This document shows, in pieces, positions 45,451 through 55,363 of a DNA stretch of 64,000 nt; within the stretch, counting starts at the first letter, position 1, and every line of letters begins with the position of its first letter. The notes beneath the pieces are model-generated. The model saw only the letters and a program-made list of their open reading frames with translations, did no database searches and was not told where the DNA came from. Origin of the DNA: Paludibacter sp. (GTDB lineage Bacteria; Bacteroidota; Bacteroidia; Bacteroidales; Paludibacteraceae); assembly GCA_019163375.1 (NCBI GenBank), contig JAFLKK010000001.1:1-64000 (forward strand). The letters run 5' to 3'. The position numbers and the translations under genes are program-made.

Positions 45451-47031
45451 TTAATAATTTGGATTTTGTTTCAAATTTGGATTTGCATTTAAATCTCCCG
45501 GAGGGAGTGGCATCAAATTGAATTTGGCAGGGAAGCTTGTTCCGGCAGCAGTTCCGCCTTTCCAATCCCAGTTGTAGGTACCACCACCAAAATATCCATA
45601 ACGAATTAAATCAGTTCTACGACGACCTTCGAAGTAGAATTCGCGTGCCCATTCATCCAATACCTGGTCTTTGCTAAGTCCTGTAAGTGGAATTGCATGT
45701 GCTCTTGCTCTAAGGTCATTTACGGCTTTTAATGCAAGCGTTGTATTACCTGCAGTTGAACGAAGATTGGCTTCGGCATATGTCAAGTAAGCTTCGGCTG
45801 AACGCATGAACGGAATATCCATGTCCGGAAATTGAGTATCGTTTGAAGCAAGACCATCAGCGCGTTTGTTGCTGTATTTTGCTACCGATATACCTTTGGT
45901 AAAGTCGGTCACTTTTGTAATGTCAAGAGTCTTGTCAACAGCATTCATCATGGCACGGTCATCAACAGCAGAGGTTGTTAAATCAGCAGCTGCGGGAACA
46001 ACGCCACTTGGGAAGAATTTTTTCACCAAAGCTGCTCTGGCGCGGTTACCACCCCAACCTTCGGTACTTCCCCAATCTGCCATACCATTTGTATGCGTAG
46101 AGGCAATCAAGAAAAGAGCTCCTCCCCAGCTTTTAGTTTTTACACCATCGGCTGCAATAGGGAAAATGATTTCCTGTGGTGCGGTGTTAATAGTAGAGCC
46201 GTCGACAGTACCAGCATTATCAGCCATAAATAACTGTTTGTAGCTAGGGTTCAACTTGTAAGCTGATGTCATTACTTTGTTAGAATAAGTTATAGCATCA
46301 TCCCAGCGTTGGGTTCCTGTGTATACTTCAGCATTCAAATATAATCTTGCTTTTAACATCCAGTTGGCCGCTTTGTCCAAACGATAGTAGGGTTTGTCTG
46401 CCTGGCGTGGTTCGTACATATCAGATTCACATTCTGTGAGTTCTTTTTCGATGTAGGTAAATAAATCAGCTCTTTTTATTTGTGGTGGAAATTCATCAGA
46501 TATCTTTTCAGTAAAAGGAACGCTTCCGAAGAAATCCATCAAATAATAGTAGCTTAATGCTCTGAGGTAACGTACTTCGGCGCGCTCTTTCACTGATACA
46601 GCATCGGTTTTTCCCGCAGTTTGTTCCAGGAAGTGATTGCTGATGGTAACGATAAAGTACAAACGGGCGTACAAACCTTCTGTTGCCAAATTGGTAGAAG
46701 GCCATGTATTAGCGTTCAACTCCACAACTTCGTTATCTCCCCATGCGCATAATGCTTCATCGGTGGGTAACTCACTACAGTTCCATAAGCAACGGGTCAG
46801 TGAAAAACGACCTTCATCGGTAATGTCAATGTCATTGTTCCCGGCTGCCCCTTCCTGACCGGATAATGCGAATGCTGCATATGTTTTTGCAAAAACAGCT
46901 TCCTGGTCAAATGTTTGAGTCACCTGAGGGTTTATGGGGGTCACGTTCAAATCATCGAGGCATGAGCTTGCACTAAATGCAATAATACCCAAGGCGATGA
47001 AGTAAAACAATTTTTTATTTATGTTGTTCAT
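45451..47031 (-). CDS. SusD/RagB family starch-binding lipoprotein
   Basis: The 526-residue protein has a lipobox at Cys24 (FSASSC) and the tetratricopeptide-like helical fold of SusD (AEVRYLRALSYYYLMDFFGSVPF at about 135-157, AANWMLKARLYLNAEVY near 215, and the family's FYFEGRRRTDLIRYGYF-like region near 475). The C-terminal NLKQNPNY is also typical. It forms the hinged lid over the SusC barrel and captures glucan for import. It is encoded directly downstream of susC, with 24 bp between them. Confidence 0.93.
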   Translation of the reverse strand: MNNINKKLFYFIALGIIAFSASSCLDDLNVTPINPQVTQTFDQEAVFAKTYAAFALSGQEGAAGNNDIDITDEGRFSLTRCLWNCSELPTDEALCAWGDNEVVELNANTWPSTNLATEGLYARLYFIVTISNHFLEQTAGKTDAVSVKERAEVRYLRALSYYYLMDFFGSVPFTEKISDEFPPQIKRADLFTYIEKELTECESDMYEPRQADKPYYRLDKAANWMLKARLYLNAEVYTGTQRWDDAITYSNKVMTSAYKLNPSYKQLFMADNAGTVDGSTINTAPQEIIFPIAADGVKTKSWGGALFLIASTHTNGMADWGSTEGWGGNRARAALVKKFFPSGVVPAAADLTTSAVDDRAMMNAVDKTLDITKVTDFTKGISVAKYSNKRADGLASNDTQFPDMDIPFMRSAEAYLTYAEANLRSTAGNTTLALKAVNDLRARAHAIPLTGLSKDQVLDEWAREFYFEGRRRTDLIRYGYFGGGTYNWDWKGGTAAGTSFPAKFNLMPLPPGDLNANPNLKQNPNY

Positions 47032-47055
47032 ATTGCTAAATTTATTGGTTAAGTG

Positions 47056-50025
47056 TTAGAAATTAAGGCTTACTCCCAACATAGTTACAATTGGGCGAGG
47101 GTAAATATTATTGTCAATACCTCCGGAAATTTCAGGATCTAACCCTTTATATTTTGTAAATACAAATGGATTTTGGAATGTGGTGTAAACACGTCCGCTG
47201 AAACTGGATTTTTTAGCACCCTTGAATGAATATCCAATTGTGACGTTATCGCAACGAATGAAAGACGCATTCTGAACATAGTAATCAGAAAGATAGGTGT
47301 TGCTTCCTCCGCTAAAGTTAGTCTCAAATGCAGATTTAGGTTTGTTTGAGAAGTAGCCAAGAGAAGAATATACACCCCCCGAACCTACATTTAAGTTGCT
47401 TGCATCAACGGCATTGTACATATAGTTGCCAATACTTGCTCTAAGTGAGAATCCAAAATCCCAACTTTTATAAATGATTTTAGACGAAAGACCCATCATC
47501 ACATCTCCATTAGGATTATGATAGAAATATTTGTCTTTTTCATTTACAACGTGATCTCCATTACGGTCTACGTATAAACCTTCGATTGGTTTATGGTTAG
47601 CATCGTATATTTGTTCGTATACATAGAATGAACTAGCAGGGAATCCAACTGCGTGAGCTTGTGCAAATCCTTGAAACAAACCTCCTTGTGGGACATAATA
47701 TCCTTCTACATTACCAAGGGTTAGTTTTGTAATTTTATTTCTATTCATGGTTGCATTGTAACCAATTTCCCATGTTAAATCTTTTGTGGAAATAGCTTTT
47801 ACATTTAAAGAAAACTCAACACCAGTATTTTTCAATGTGCCAACATTGCTGATTACTCTATTTCTAAAGTTTGTTCCGGCAGGAACCTGTACCACATTTA
47901 TTAAATCTTTAGTGTTGCGGTAGTAATAATCAACCGAACCAGTAATGCGCGATTTAAAGAATCCGAAATCTAAACCAGCATTCCATGTTGTTGTTTCTTC
48001 CCATTTCAGTTTTGAGTTGAATGCATCCGGTCTTGAAGTGTTATAGTAGGTTGTTCCGAAAGGATAAAATGCGCCATTCTTATTCGTTGTATAGACGGGT
48101 AAGTATGGATAGTCTCCTGTCGATAAGTTTTGTTGTCCGGTAATACCATAACCTAAACGCAATTTCAAATCAGATATCGTGTTATTATCTTTTAGGAAAC
48201 TCTCTTCGTTTATTTTCCACGCAAAAGCGAATGCAGGGAAAATAGCACTCCGGTTTTCAGGAGCAAAGCGCGAAGAACGGTCATTACGTACAGTAGCTGT
48301 AAATAAGTATCTGTCTGCAAGAGTATAATTTACACGTCCAAAGAATGAAACCAAATAGCTTTCAGTTTTGAAAACACTCGGTACCGGGTTGTAACCATCT
48401 AACCCTACAAACTCAGAAGTCCCTTCGCGATAAAAGTGTTGCCACTCATATCCGGCCATTACATCGTATCTGTGAATACCAACTTCTTTGCCATATTGCA
48501 TATAATAGTTTAAAGAAGAATTGGTTTTTGATTCTTTTTCCCAACCGGTACGGCCATGTGGAAAATCACTTGCAGCCTGTTTACTTAAATTCAATACTTG
48601 TTTACCATAAGCATCATCGATACCTAAGTTTAAGTGTAGGTGTAAATCCGGCATGAAATGTACTTTATAGTCGAATTCCGCACTTCCAATTAAATCTCTG
48701 GAATTTGCGATATTACTTTTTTGCAACAATGTTGCGAGCGGATTTTTTGTTGCTTGTGGATTTGGTATCAGGCCATCAGCACTAGTTTGAGTCCATTGCC
48801 AGTAGCCTCCAAATGGTGCATAGGTAGCATCTGTTGAAGTAACAGGTTGTGTTGGATCCATTGCAGCAGCAGCTCCTACAACATTGTCAGCGTATTGATT
48901 CTTCACTAACATGCCTTTGGCATTTAAATTGATTTTTAAATGATCGTCAAATAGTGAAGGGCTCAGGCTTATGGCGCCGGTATAACGTTCAAAATTTGAT
49001 GTTTTGATAATACCGTCTTGATTTGTATAGCCTACAGATGCACGGTATGGAATGTTTTTAATTCCACCTGTTATACTGACATTGTGGTCATGACTAATGG
49101 CAGTTTGGAAAATTTGGCTTTGCCAGTCTGTGTTTGCTGTTCCAAGTTTGGCAATCGCTGCAGGTTGATCTGCATAGAGTAAATTGGCGTAAGTGCGAAA
49201 TTCATCGCCACTTAATACTTTTAGCGTTTTGCCAGCTATTCCGACTGAAGTGTTTCCATCGTAAGAAATTCTTGGTTTAGAGTTTTTTAGCCCTTTTTTT
49301 GTGTTGATGATAATTACACCGTTCGAAGCACGAGAACCATAAATAGCTGTTGCGGACGCATCTTTCAATACGGTAAATGTTTCAATATCATTCGGGTTAA
49401 TGGTGCTCAGGTAATTGGCTACCCCTTTAATTCCGTCGTTGTCCATGGCTAATCCATCGATAACGATTAATGGGTCATTACTAGCGCTCAATGAAGAACC
49501 TCCACGAATACGAATAGTAGCTCCACTACCGGGAGTACCTCCACCTGTGATTACACTAACACCGGCTATTTTACCCACAATCATGTCTTGTGCGCTTGTG
49601 GTTACACCTTTGTTGAGCTTGTCCGGTTTAATGGCAGTAACCGAACCGGTTGCGTCGTTTTTCTTTACAACACCATATCCGATTGCTACTACTTCGCCTA
49701 ATGCCACTGCATCTTCTTTAATTTGAATTACAATGTTTTTTTGACCCGCTACAGGAACTTCTAAGGTTGCGAATCCGATGTATCTGACAATTAAAGTAGC
49801 ATTGGCGGCTACTTTGAGAGTGAACTGACCATCAAGATTGGTAATTGTACCATTTGATGTACCTTTTTCTAGAATGTTAGCTCCGAGGATAGGTTCCCCA
49901 TTACTTGCATCTTTTACTATTCCAGAAATGGATGTTTGTTGCGCATTGACAGCAGCCGCAAAAACAAACAACACTAAAATGGCTAAACATGCCCGTAATT
50001 TTAGCTTAAAGTTTGTGTACTTCAT
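47056..50025 (-). CDS. SusC/RagA family TonB-dependent outer-membrane transporter
   Basis: The 989-residue protein carries a signal peptide (about 1-28) and a carboxypeptidase-regulatory-like domain (about 30-115; ISGIVKDASNGEPILGANI). A plug domain follows with RIRGGSSLSASNDPLIVIDG and DASATAIYGSRASNGVIIINTKKG regions. A large beta barrel ends in a terminal aromatic (MLGVSLNF). No STN anti-sigma interaction domain is present, so expression is not controlled by a SusC-linked ECF sigma system. A LacI-type regulator is encoded divergently instead. It imports maltodextrins using TonB energy together with SusD. It is the first gene of the leftward operon. Confidence 0.94.
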   Translation of the reverse strand: MKYTNFKLKLRACLAILVLFVFAAAVNAQQTSISGIVKDASNGEPILGANILEKGTSNGTITNLDGQFTLKVAANATLIVRYIGFATLEVPVAGQKNIVIQIKEDAVALGEVVAIGYGVVKKNDATGSVTAIKPDKLNKGVTTSAQDMIVGKIAGVSVITGGGTPGSGATIRIRGGSSLSASNDPLIVIDGLAMDNDGIKGVANYLSTINPNDIETFTVLKDASATAIYGSRASNGVIIINTKKGLKNSKPRISYDGNTSVGIAGKTLKVLSGDEFRTYANLLYADQPAAIAKLGTANTDWQSQIFQTAISHDHNVSITGGIKNIPYRASVGYTNQDGIIKTSNFERYTGAISLSPSLFDDHLKINLNAKGMLVKNQYADNVVGAAAAMDPTQPVTSTDATYAPFGGYWQWTQTSADGLIPNPQATKNPLATLLQKSNIANSRDLIGSAEFDYKVHFMPDLHLHLNLGIDDAYGKQVLNLSKQAASDFPHGRTGWEKESKTNSSLNYYMQYGKEVGIHRYDVMAGYEWQHFYREGTSEFVGLDGYNPVPSVFKTESYLVSFFGRVNYTLADRYLFTATVRNDRSSRFAPENRSAIFPAFAFAWKINEESFLKDNNTISDLKLRLGYGITGQQNLSTGDYPYLPVYTTNKNGAFYPFGTTYYNTSRPDAFNSKLKWEETTTWNAGLDFGFFKSRITGSVDYYYRNTKDLINVVQVPAGTNFRNRVISNVGTLKNTGVEFSLNVKAISTKDLTWEIGYNATMNRNKITKLTLGNVEGYYVPQGGLFQGFAQAHAVGFPASSFYVYEQIYDANHKPIEGLYVDRNGDHVVNEKDKYFYHNPNGDVMMGLSSKIIYKSWDFGFSLRASIGNYMYNAVDASNLNVGSGGVYSSLGYFSNKPKSAFETNFSGGSNTYLSDYYVQNASFIRCDNVTIGYSFKGAKKSSFSGRVYTTFQNPFVFTKYKGLDPEISGGIDNNIYPRPIVTMLGVSLNF

Positions 50026-50159
50026 GCATTGAGTTTTTTAAGGTTGATAATTATTATTGGTCTATTTAAAATCAAAATCAAATAGTTATTGTAATTCGCG
50101 ATGATTAGATGGTGTCTAATTTTAATTCAAAATGAATATTTGATCGTGATTTTATACGG

Positions 50160-50167
50160 CAAAAATA
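50160..50167 (-). promoter_or_regulatory. Candidate -7 box of the sus operon
   Basis: On the minus strand this reads TATTTTTG, matching TAnnTTTG, 135 bp upstream of the susC ATG. A -33 TTG at normal distance is missing. The operator palindrome is centred 62.5 bp upstream of the box, almost the same spacing as at the amylase promoter. Confidence 0.45.
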
Positions 50168-50222
50168 GAGGGTAAATCCTTAAATACTATCTTAAAAATA
50201 TAATTAAAGTTACAAAAACCTC

Positions 50223-50236
50223 CGCAAACGTTTGCG
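50223..50236. promoter_or_regulatory. LacI-type operator between susC and its regulator
   Basis: CGCAAACGTTTGCG is a perfect 14-bp palindrome with a central CG and shares its 12-bp core GCAAACGTTTGC with the site at 38833-38846. It lies between divergent sus and lacI-type genes, the usual place for an autoregulating LacI-family protein. Confidence 0.8.
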
Positions 50237-50435
50237 ACATATATTTTTAATATTTGCGGAAATAATTTTTTATTCGGCTAAACTAATATACTTTTGTATT
50301 AGCAATAATGATGTCGATTTTATTTTGAAAGAAAAACTGCTGTTCTGATTTTTAAGTTGCTTATAATTAAATGGTTTTGGTTTTGTCCTGATTTTTATAT
50401 CGATGTTGTTTGCTCTGACCTTAAATCACACTCGT

Positions 50436-51446
50436 ATGAATAAACCACAAATAACGATCAAGGATATTGGACGCGCTCTCAATATCTCACCTTCCACGGT
50501 TTCTCGTGCGCTTAAGAATCATCCCGATATAAGCCAGTCGACAAAAGATGCCGTAAATAAATATGCCAAAGATTTTAATTATAAGCCTAACACACTGGCT
50601 TTGAGTTTACGTACGAGTAAGAATAATACAATTGGTGTAATCGTTCCCGAAATAAATAACTACTTTTTTTCATCCGTTCTTTCAGGTATTGAGGAAATAG
50701 CCAACCAGGGTGATTTTAATGTTATTTTATGTCAATCAAGTGAAAATTATGAAAAAGAAGTTAGAAATACTAAAGCCCTTGTCGCTACCCGGGTTTCGGG
50801 TGTTTTAGCGTCTTTGTGTAAACATACCACCAATTACGACCATTTTCAGGAAATCATAGAAAGTGATATTCCACTCGTATTTTTTGATCGAATCTGTATC
50901 GGTATTATTACCGACCGTGTGGTGGTAGATGATTACGCAGGTGCTTTTGCAGCTGTTGAGTATTTAATTCAAACCGGTTGCAAGCGCATAGCGTTTTATA
51001 GTTCCCCTTTTCATTTGGAAATATCTAAAAACAGAAAAAACGGATACCTCGATGCACTCCGAAAATATCGACTACCGGTTGATGAATCCTTGATTCGGGT
51101 GTGCGATACGCGTGAGGAGGCCATTATTATTACTCCCGAAATTTTAGACAGACCGGACAGACCCGATGGTTTTTTTGCGATTAATGACCATTGTGCTGCC
51201 GGAATTTTGTATGCCGTAAAACTGGCGAAGTTGCGCGTGCCTGATGATATAGCTATTTTCGGTTTCTCGGATGGCGAACTGGCAAAGGCCTGCGATCCAT
51301 TATTAAGTACGGTTGAGCAACATGGCTATGAAATGGGAAAAAATGCGGCTACACTACTTCTCGATAAAATTAATGGGATTACTCACGGACAATATACAAA
51401 TAAAATCGTAAAAACGAATCTAATTATCAGAGGGACAACTAAATAG
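50436..51446 (+). CDS. LacI-family transcriptional regulator of the starch/maltose locus
   Basis: I place the start at the ATG at 50436 (MNKPQITIKDIGRALNISPSTVSRAL), giving 336 residues. An in-frame ATG at 50403 adds an unconserved tail. The N-terminal helix-turn-helix (about 5-25) and hinge helix (NTLALSLRTSKNNTIGVIV, about 50-68) are typical of LacI/GalR proteins. A periplasmic-binding-protein-like effector domain follows (about 62-330), which probably senses maltose or a maltodextrin derivative. The short consensus palindrome upstream and near the secreted amylase gene is its likely target. An MFS transporter gene follows after 31 bp. Confidence 0.92.
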   Translation: MNKPQITIKDIGRALNISPSTVSRALKNHPDISQSTKDAVNKYAKDFNYKPNTLALSLRTSKNNTIGVIVPEINNYFFSSVLSGIEEIANQGDFNVILCQSSENYEKEVRNTKALVATRVSGVLASLCKHTTNYDHFQEIIESDIPLVFFDRICIGIITDRVVVDDYAGAFAAVEYLIQTGCKRIAFYSSPFHLEISKNRKNGYLDALRKYRLPVDESLIRVCDTREEAIIITPEILDRPDRPDGFFAINDHCAAGILYAVKLAKLRVPDDIAIFGFSDGELAKACDPLLSTVEQHGYEMGKNAATLLLDKINGITHGQYTNKIVKTNLIIRGTTK

Positions 51447-51477
51447 TTTTTTTTTTATCAGTAAAACACAACCATCG

Positions 51478-52992
51478 ATGAAACCAAAATTATCATTTAC
51501 TCAAATCTGGAATATGAGTTTCGGATTTTTAGGAATTCAGTTTGGATTTGCATTACAAAATGCTAATACAAGTCGCATTTTCGAAACTTTAGGTGCTGAT
51601 GTCGATAAAATTCCATTATTGTGGATTGCAGCTCCTGTTACAGGTTTGATTGTTCAACCAATTATCGGACATTGGAGTGATAAAACCTGGAATCGTTTTG
51701 GGCGGAGGAAGCCATTTTTTCTGATGGGTGCCATTTTAGCTTCTTTGGCGCTGTTTGTTATGCCAAATTCATCAGCTTTATGGATGGCTGCCGGCATGTT
51801 GTGGATTATGGATGCTTCCATCAATGTTTCAATGGAGCCATTCAGGGCATTTGTAGGTGATATGCTTCCATCCGAGCAACGCACTTTGGGATTTTCGATG
51901 CAGAGCTTTTTTATTGGTATTGGTGCTGTTGCAGGTTCTGTATTGCCCTATATACTCGCTAATTGGATTGGTATTTCGAATGTACCTGTGGGCGACGCTC
52001 TGATTCCGGATACGGTAAAATGGTCTTTTTATTTAGGTGGATGTGTATTTATTTTGACGATACTTGTTACTGTGTTGAGTACTAAGGAATATTCGCCAAA
52101 CGAATTGCTTGAATTTGAAATATATGATAAGAATGAAACCGTAAATAAGGACTTACTATTGCAACTGCCTTCCAGTCGTTTTTCTATTGCCGGAATCGTA
52201 TTTGTTATTTTGGGTATTATTAGTTTATTGTCTATATTCTCTTTCTCGCTAGATAAACAACTGTATATTTTAAGTGGAATTTTACTTCTTATTGCACTTC
52301 TGTTTCTGCTGGTAGGTGAAATGCGAAGACGAGAAAAGGACAATGATTTAGTGGAAGTGATGACAGACTTAATGAATATGCCTAAAACAATGATTCAATT
52401 GGCAGTCGTTCAGTTTTTTACCTGGTTAGCATTGTTTTCTATGTGGATCTATACCACTCCGTCGGTTACTGCTTATCATTTTGGAGCGATTGATAAAATG
52501 TCGGAAGCATACAATACGGGTGCTAACTGGGTGGGTGTTTTGTTTGGAGCCTATAGTTTTTTTGCAGCAGCAGTAGCCTTTCTTTTACCTGTTTTGGCTC
52601 GTCGGATTTCACGTAAAGCAACCCATTTGCTTGCGTTGATGCTGGGTGGTTTGGGATTGATATCTATCTATTTTTTCAAAAATCCCGATTATCTCATCAT
52701 TAGTATGTTTGGAGTTGGAGTAGCGTGGGCAAGTATACTTTCTATGCCATACGCTATGTTGACAAGTGCTTTGCCGGCTCGCAAAATGGGGATTTATATG
52801 GGGATTTTCAATTTTTTCATAGTTTTGCCGCAAATATTAGCAGCTACAATTCTTGGAAGTATTACGAAACACCTTTTCGATGGAAATTCAATATATACTA
52901 TTGTATTTGGAGGTTGCTCAATGATTTTAGCCGGAATACTTACACTTTGGGTAACCGATAGTGATGATCCATTTAATAAAGTAAATAAATAA
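51478..52992 (+). CDS. MFS sugar transporter, probably maltose/maltodextrin uptake
   Basis: The 504-residue protein has about twelve hydrophobic helices. The GIQFGFALQNANTSRIFETLGA region near the N-terminus and the GHWSDKTWNRFGRRKPF loop (about 62-80) are seen in the SLC45/sucrose-maltose branch of cation:sugar symporters. A cytoplasmic loop rich in charged residues lies near the middle (about 200-225). It would carry maltose or glucose from the periplasm through the inner membrane after SusA-type cleavage. It is second in the regulator-transporter-GH65-GH13 run, 42 bp before the GH65 gene. Confidence 0.85.
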   Translation: MKPKLSFTQIWNMSFGFLGIQFGFALQNANTSRIFETLGADVDKIPLLWIAAPVTGLIVQPIIGHWSDKTWNRFGRRKPFFLMGAILASLALFVMPNSSALWMAAGMLWIMDASINVSMEPFRAFVGDMLPSEQRTLGFSMQSFFIGIGAVAGSVLPYILANWIGISNVPVGDALIPDTVKWSFYLGGCVFILTILVTVLSTKEYSPNELLEFEIYDKNETVNKDLLLQLPSSRFSIAGIVFVILGIISLLSIFSFSLDKQLYILSGILLLIALLFLLVGEMRRREKDNDLVEVMTDLMNMPKTMIQLAVVQFFTWLALFSMWIYTTPSVTAYHFGAIDKMSEAYNTGANWVGVLFGAYSFFAAAVAFLLPVLARRISRKATHLLALMLGGLGLISIYFFKNPDYLIISMFGVGVAWASILSMPYAMLTSALPARKMGIYMGIFNFFIVLPQILAATILGSITKHLFDGNSIYTIVFGGCSMILAGILTLWVTDSDDPFNKVNK

Positions 52993-53034
52993 TGCTTTCC
53001 TTTTGATAAATCACATCTTGAAATTCTTAATCAT

Positions 53035-55341
53035 ATGAATAAATATTTACAAACCGACCCCTGGTCTATTGTCGAAGAGGGATTTCATTCTGACCGACAA
53101 TTGGCTTCCGAGAGTATTTTTAGTCTTGGTAATGGACATATGGGTCAGCGTGCCAATTTCGAAGAGTTTTATTCGGGTGAAACCATGTTGGGTTCGTATA
53201 TTGCCGGTATTTATTATCCCGAGAGAGCAGAGCGGGGCAATTGGAAAAACGGATATTCCGAGGCTAACGATAAAATAATAAATGCTCCCAATTGGACAGG
53301 TATTGCTGTTCGATTGAATGATGACCAACTGGATGTAAGTACATGGGACGTTCAGAATTTCAAGCGGGTGTTGAATATGCACGAAGGTTATCTGGAAAGA
53401 ACTTTTGAAGCGATCTCGCAAAAAGGACATAAAATTCAGGTTTCGGTGAAACGATTTTTAAGCATGGCTGAATCGGAGGTGGGTGCTATAAGTTATTCGG
53501 TAAAATCAATTAACTACGAAGGGCGCATTTCATTTATGCCACTGATAGATGCTGATGTACGAAACCACCTTACGAATTATAATGAACCATTCTGGAATGT
53601 GCTGCAAATTAAAACCGATCAGGATGTATCGCATTTATGGGCACAAACCCGTCGCATCGATTTTCACGTTTGTTGCGCTCAGACTTTTGTTTTTTACAAA
53701 AACAATGAATTACTCAATACTATTCCCACAAAGATCGAGAAAGAAAAAGCAGCGGGCTACAGTATTGGTACCGATGTTCGGGTGGGTGATACCGTTTGCA
53801 TAAATAAATATGTAGCGGTTTTGAGTTCGCTGAATCACCCTTACGAAGAACTTACCGACAGAGCCAGAACACTTGCCCGTAAGGCAAAAGGGAAAGGGTG
53901 GAATAAGTTATTCGAAGAACACGCAGCCGTTTGGGCCCAGAAATGGTTGCATTCCGATATTATTATTGAAGGTGACGTTGAATCGCAACAGGCCATCCGA
54001 TTTGCTATTTTTCAACTGAATCAAACATACGATGGGAATGATGCCCGCTTAAACATTAGTCCTAAAGGTTTTACCGGTGAAAAATATGCAGGTGCCACCC
54101 GTTGGGATACGGAGGCAATGTGTATCCCGTTTTATTTGTGTACATCCGTTCAAAGTGTTTCTAAGAATCTGCTGCTGTATCGTTACCGACATTTGCCTAA
54201 AGCCATTCAGAATGCCGAAAAACTTGGATTTACAAATGGTGCGGCTCTGTTCCCGATTGCTACTTTCAATGGTGTAGAAAGTTTTAATGATTGGGAGTTG
54301 ACTTTTGAGGAGGTACATCGAAATGGTATAATTGCTTATGCTATTAATGATTATGTTAGCTATACTGGTGACGAGAATTATTTGGCTGAGTATGGACTAA
54401 AAGTGTTGATTGCTATATCCCGTTTTTGGTGTCAGCGGGTAAATATATCTTCCGAAAAACAGAAATATGTCATTTTAGGCGTTACAGGTCCTAATATGTA
54501 CGAAAATAATGTGAATAATAACTGGTTCACCAACTATATTGCAGTGTGGTGTCTTCAGTATACCATTGATTGTATTGAAAAAGTAAAGAAGAACAATTTC
54601 AGGGTATTCGAAGATCTGACGCAGGAAATACACTTGCATAACGATGAGCTTTTTCAATGGAAGGATATTATTGAAAATATGTATTTGCCCGAGAATAAGG
54701 CTTTAGGTGTTTTTGTACAACAAGATGGTTTCTTTGACAAAACTCTCATGCCGGCAGCTGAAATTCCGGATGCACAGTTACCAGTCAATCAGCATTGGAC
54801 ATGGGATAGAATTCTTCGTTCATCAGTTATAAAGCAAGCCGATGTAGTGCATGGTTTGTATTTCTTCGAAAATGATTTTGAGACAGAAACAATACGGAAA
54901 AATTTTGAATTTTACGAACCGCTGACTGTTCACGAGTCTTCGCTTTCGCCCGGAATACATTCCATTGTGGCAAGTAAAATAGGCAATAAACAAAAAGCTT
55001 ATGAGTTGTATCTACGTACAGCACGTATCGATTTGGACGATTATAATAATGAAGTGGCTGATGGATTGCATATTACGAGTATGGCCGGCACATGGCTCAG
55101 CATTGTAAAAGGATTTGGAGGAATGCGGGTAAAAGATGATATGCTGCAGTTAAACCCACAGATTCCCGAAAAATGGAATGCATTTGCGTTTAATATTGTG
55201 TTTCGTGAGAATCAATTGAATGTTAAGGTTGAAAAGAAGCAAATTCTTATACAGAATATTAAAGGTAGTGGCATTGACTTATTGGTGAATAATAAACGCG
55301 TTCACATAAAAGCCGAAAGTCAGGAGAAAATAATCATTTGA
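53035..55341 (+). CDS. GH65 maltose phosphorylase-like protein with altered catalytic position
   Basis: The 768-residue cytoplasmic protein (no signal peptide) has the GH65 layout: an N-terminal beta-sandwich (about 1-270), an (alpha/alpha)6 barrel (about 320-690) and a C-terminal beta domain. Conserved stretches include YAGATRWDTEAMCIPFYL, WELTFEEVHRNGIIAYAI and VNQHWTWDRILRSSVIKQADV. GH65 maltose phosphorylases split maltose into glucose and beta-glucose-1-phosphate. At residue 488, in GVTGPNMYENNVNNNW, the sequence has Met where family members normally have the catalytic Glu (GPNEY/GPDEY). The reading frame is otherwise intact. No beta-phosphoglucomutase gene accompanies it. The fold assignment is firm; the activity is uncertain. 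Confidence 0.85.
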   Translation: MNKYLQTDPWSIVEEGFHSDRQLASESIFSLGNGHMGQRANFEEFYSGETMLGSYIAGIYYPERAERGNWKNGYSEANDKIINAPNWTGIAVRLNDDQLDVSTWDVQNFKRVLNMHEGYLERTFEAISQKGHKIQVSVKRFLSMAESEVGAISYSVKSINYEGRISFMPLIDADVRNHLTNYNEPFWNVLQIKTDQDVSHLWAQTRRIDFHVCCAQTFVFYKNNELLNTIPTKIEKEKAAGYSIGTDVRVGDTVCINKYVAVLSSLNHPYEELTDRARTLARKAKGKGWNKLFEEHAAVWAQKWLHSDIIIEGDVESQQAIRFAIFQLNQTYDGNDARLNISPKGFTGEKYAGATRWDTEAMCIPFYLCTSVQSVSKNLLLYRYRHLPKAIQNAEKLGFTNGAALFPIATFNGVESFNDWELTFEEVHRNGIIAYAINDYVSYTGDENYLAEYGLKVLIAISRFWCQRVNISSEKQKYVILGVTGPNMYENNVNNNWFTNYIAVWCLQYTIDCIEKVKKNNFRVFEDLTQEIHLHNDELFQWKDIIENMYLPENKALGVFVQQDGFFDKTLMPAAEIPDAQLPVNQHWTWDRILRSSVIKQADVVHGLYFFENDFETETIRKNFEFYEPLTVHESSLSPGIHSIVASKIGNKQKAYELYLRTARIDLDDYNNEVADGLHITSMAGTWLSIVKGFGGMRVKDDMLQLNPQIPEKWNAFAFNIVFRENQLNVKVEKKQILIQNIKGSGIDLLVNNKRVHIKAESQEKIII

Positions 55342-55363
55342 TAACTTTTAATTGCTATAAAAA

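Larger units (their letters stand above)
50026..50435. other. Divergent regulatory region between susC and the lacI-type gene
   Basis: This 410-bp gap contains a palindromic operator (50223-50236) and a candidate -7 box toward susC (50160-50167). A TACTTTTG at 50289-50296 could be the -7 box toward the regulator gene. No gene is seen. Confidence 0.65.

Noticed and set aside
54496-54498. Sequencing error explaining Met in the GH65 active site
   Set aside because: A Glu codon (GAA or GAG) differs from ATG by at least two bases and the frame is intact on both sides, so I kept the substitution as real pending alignment.
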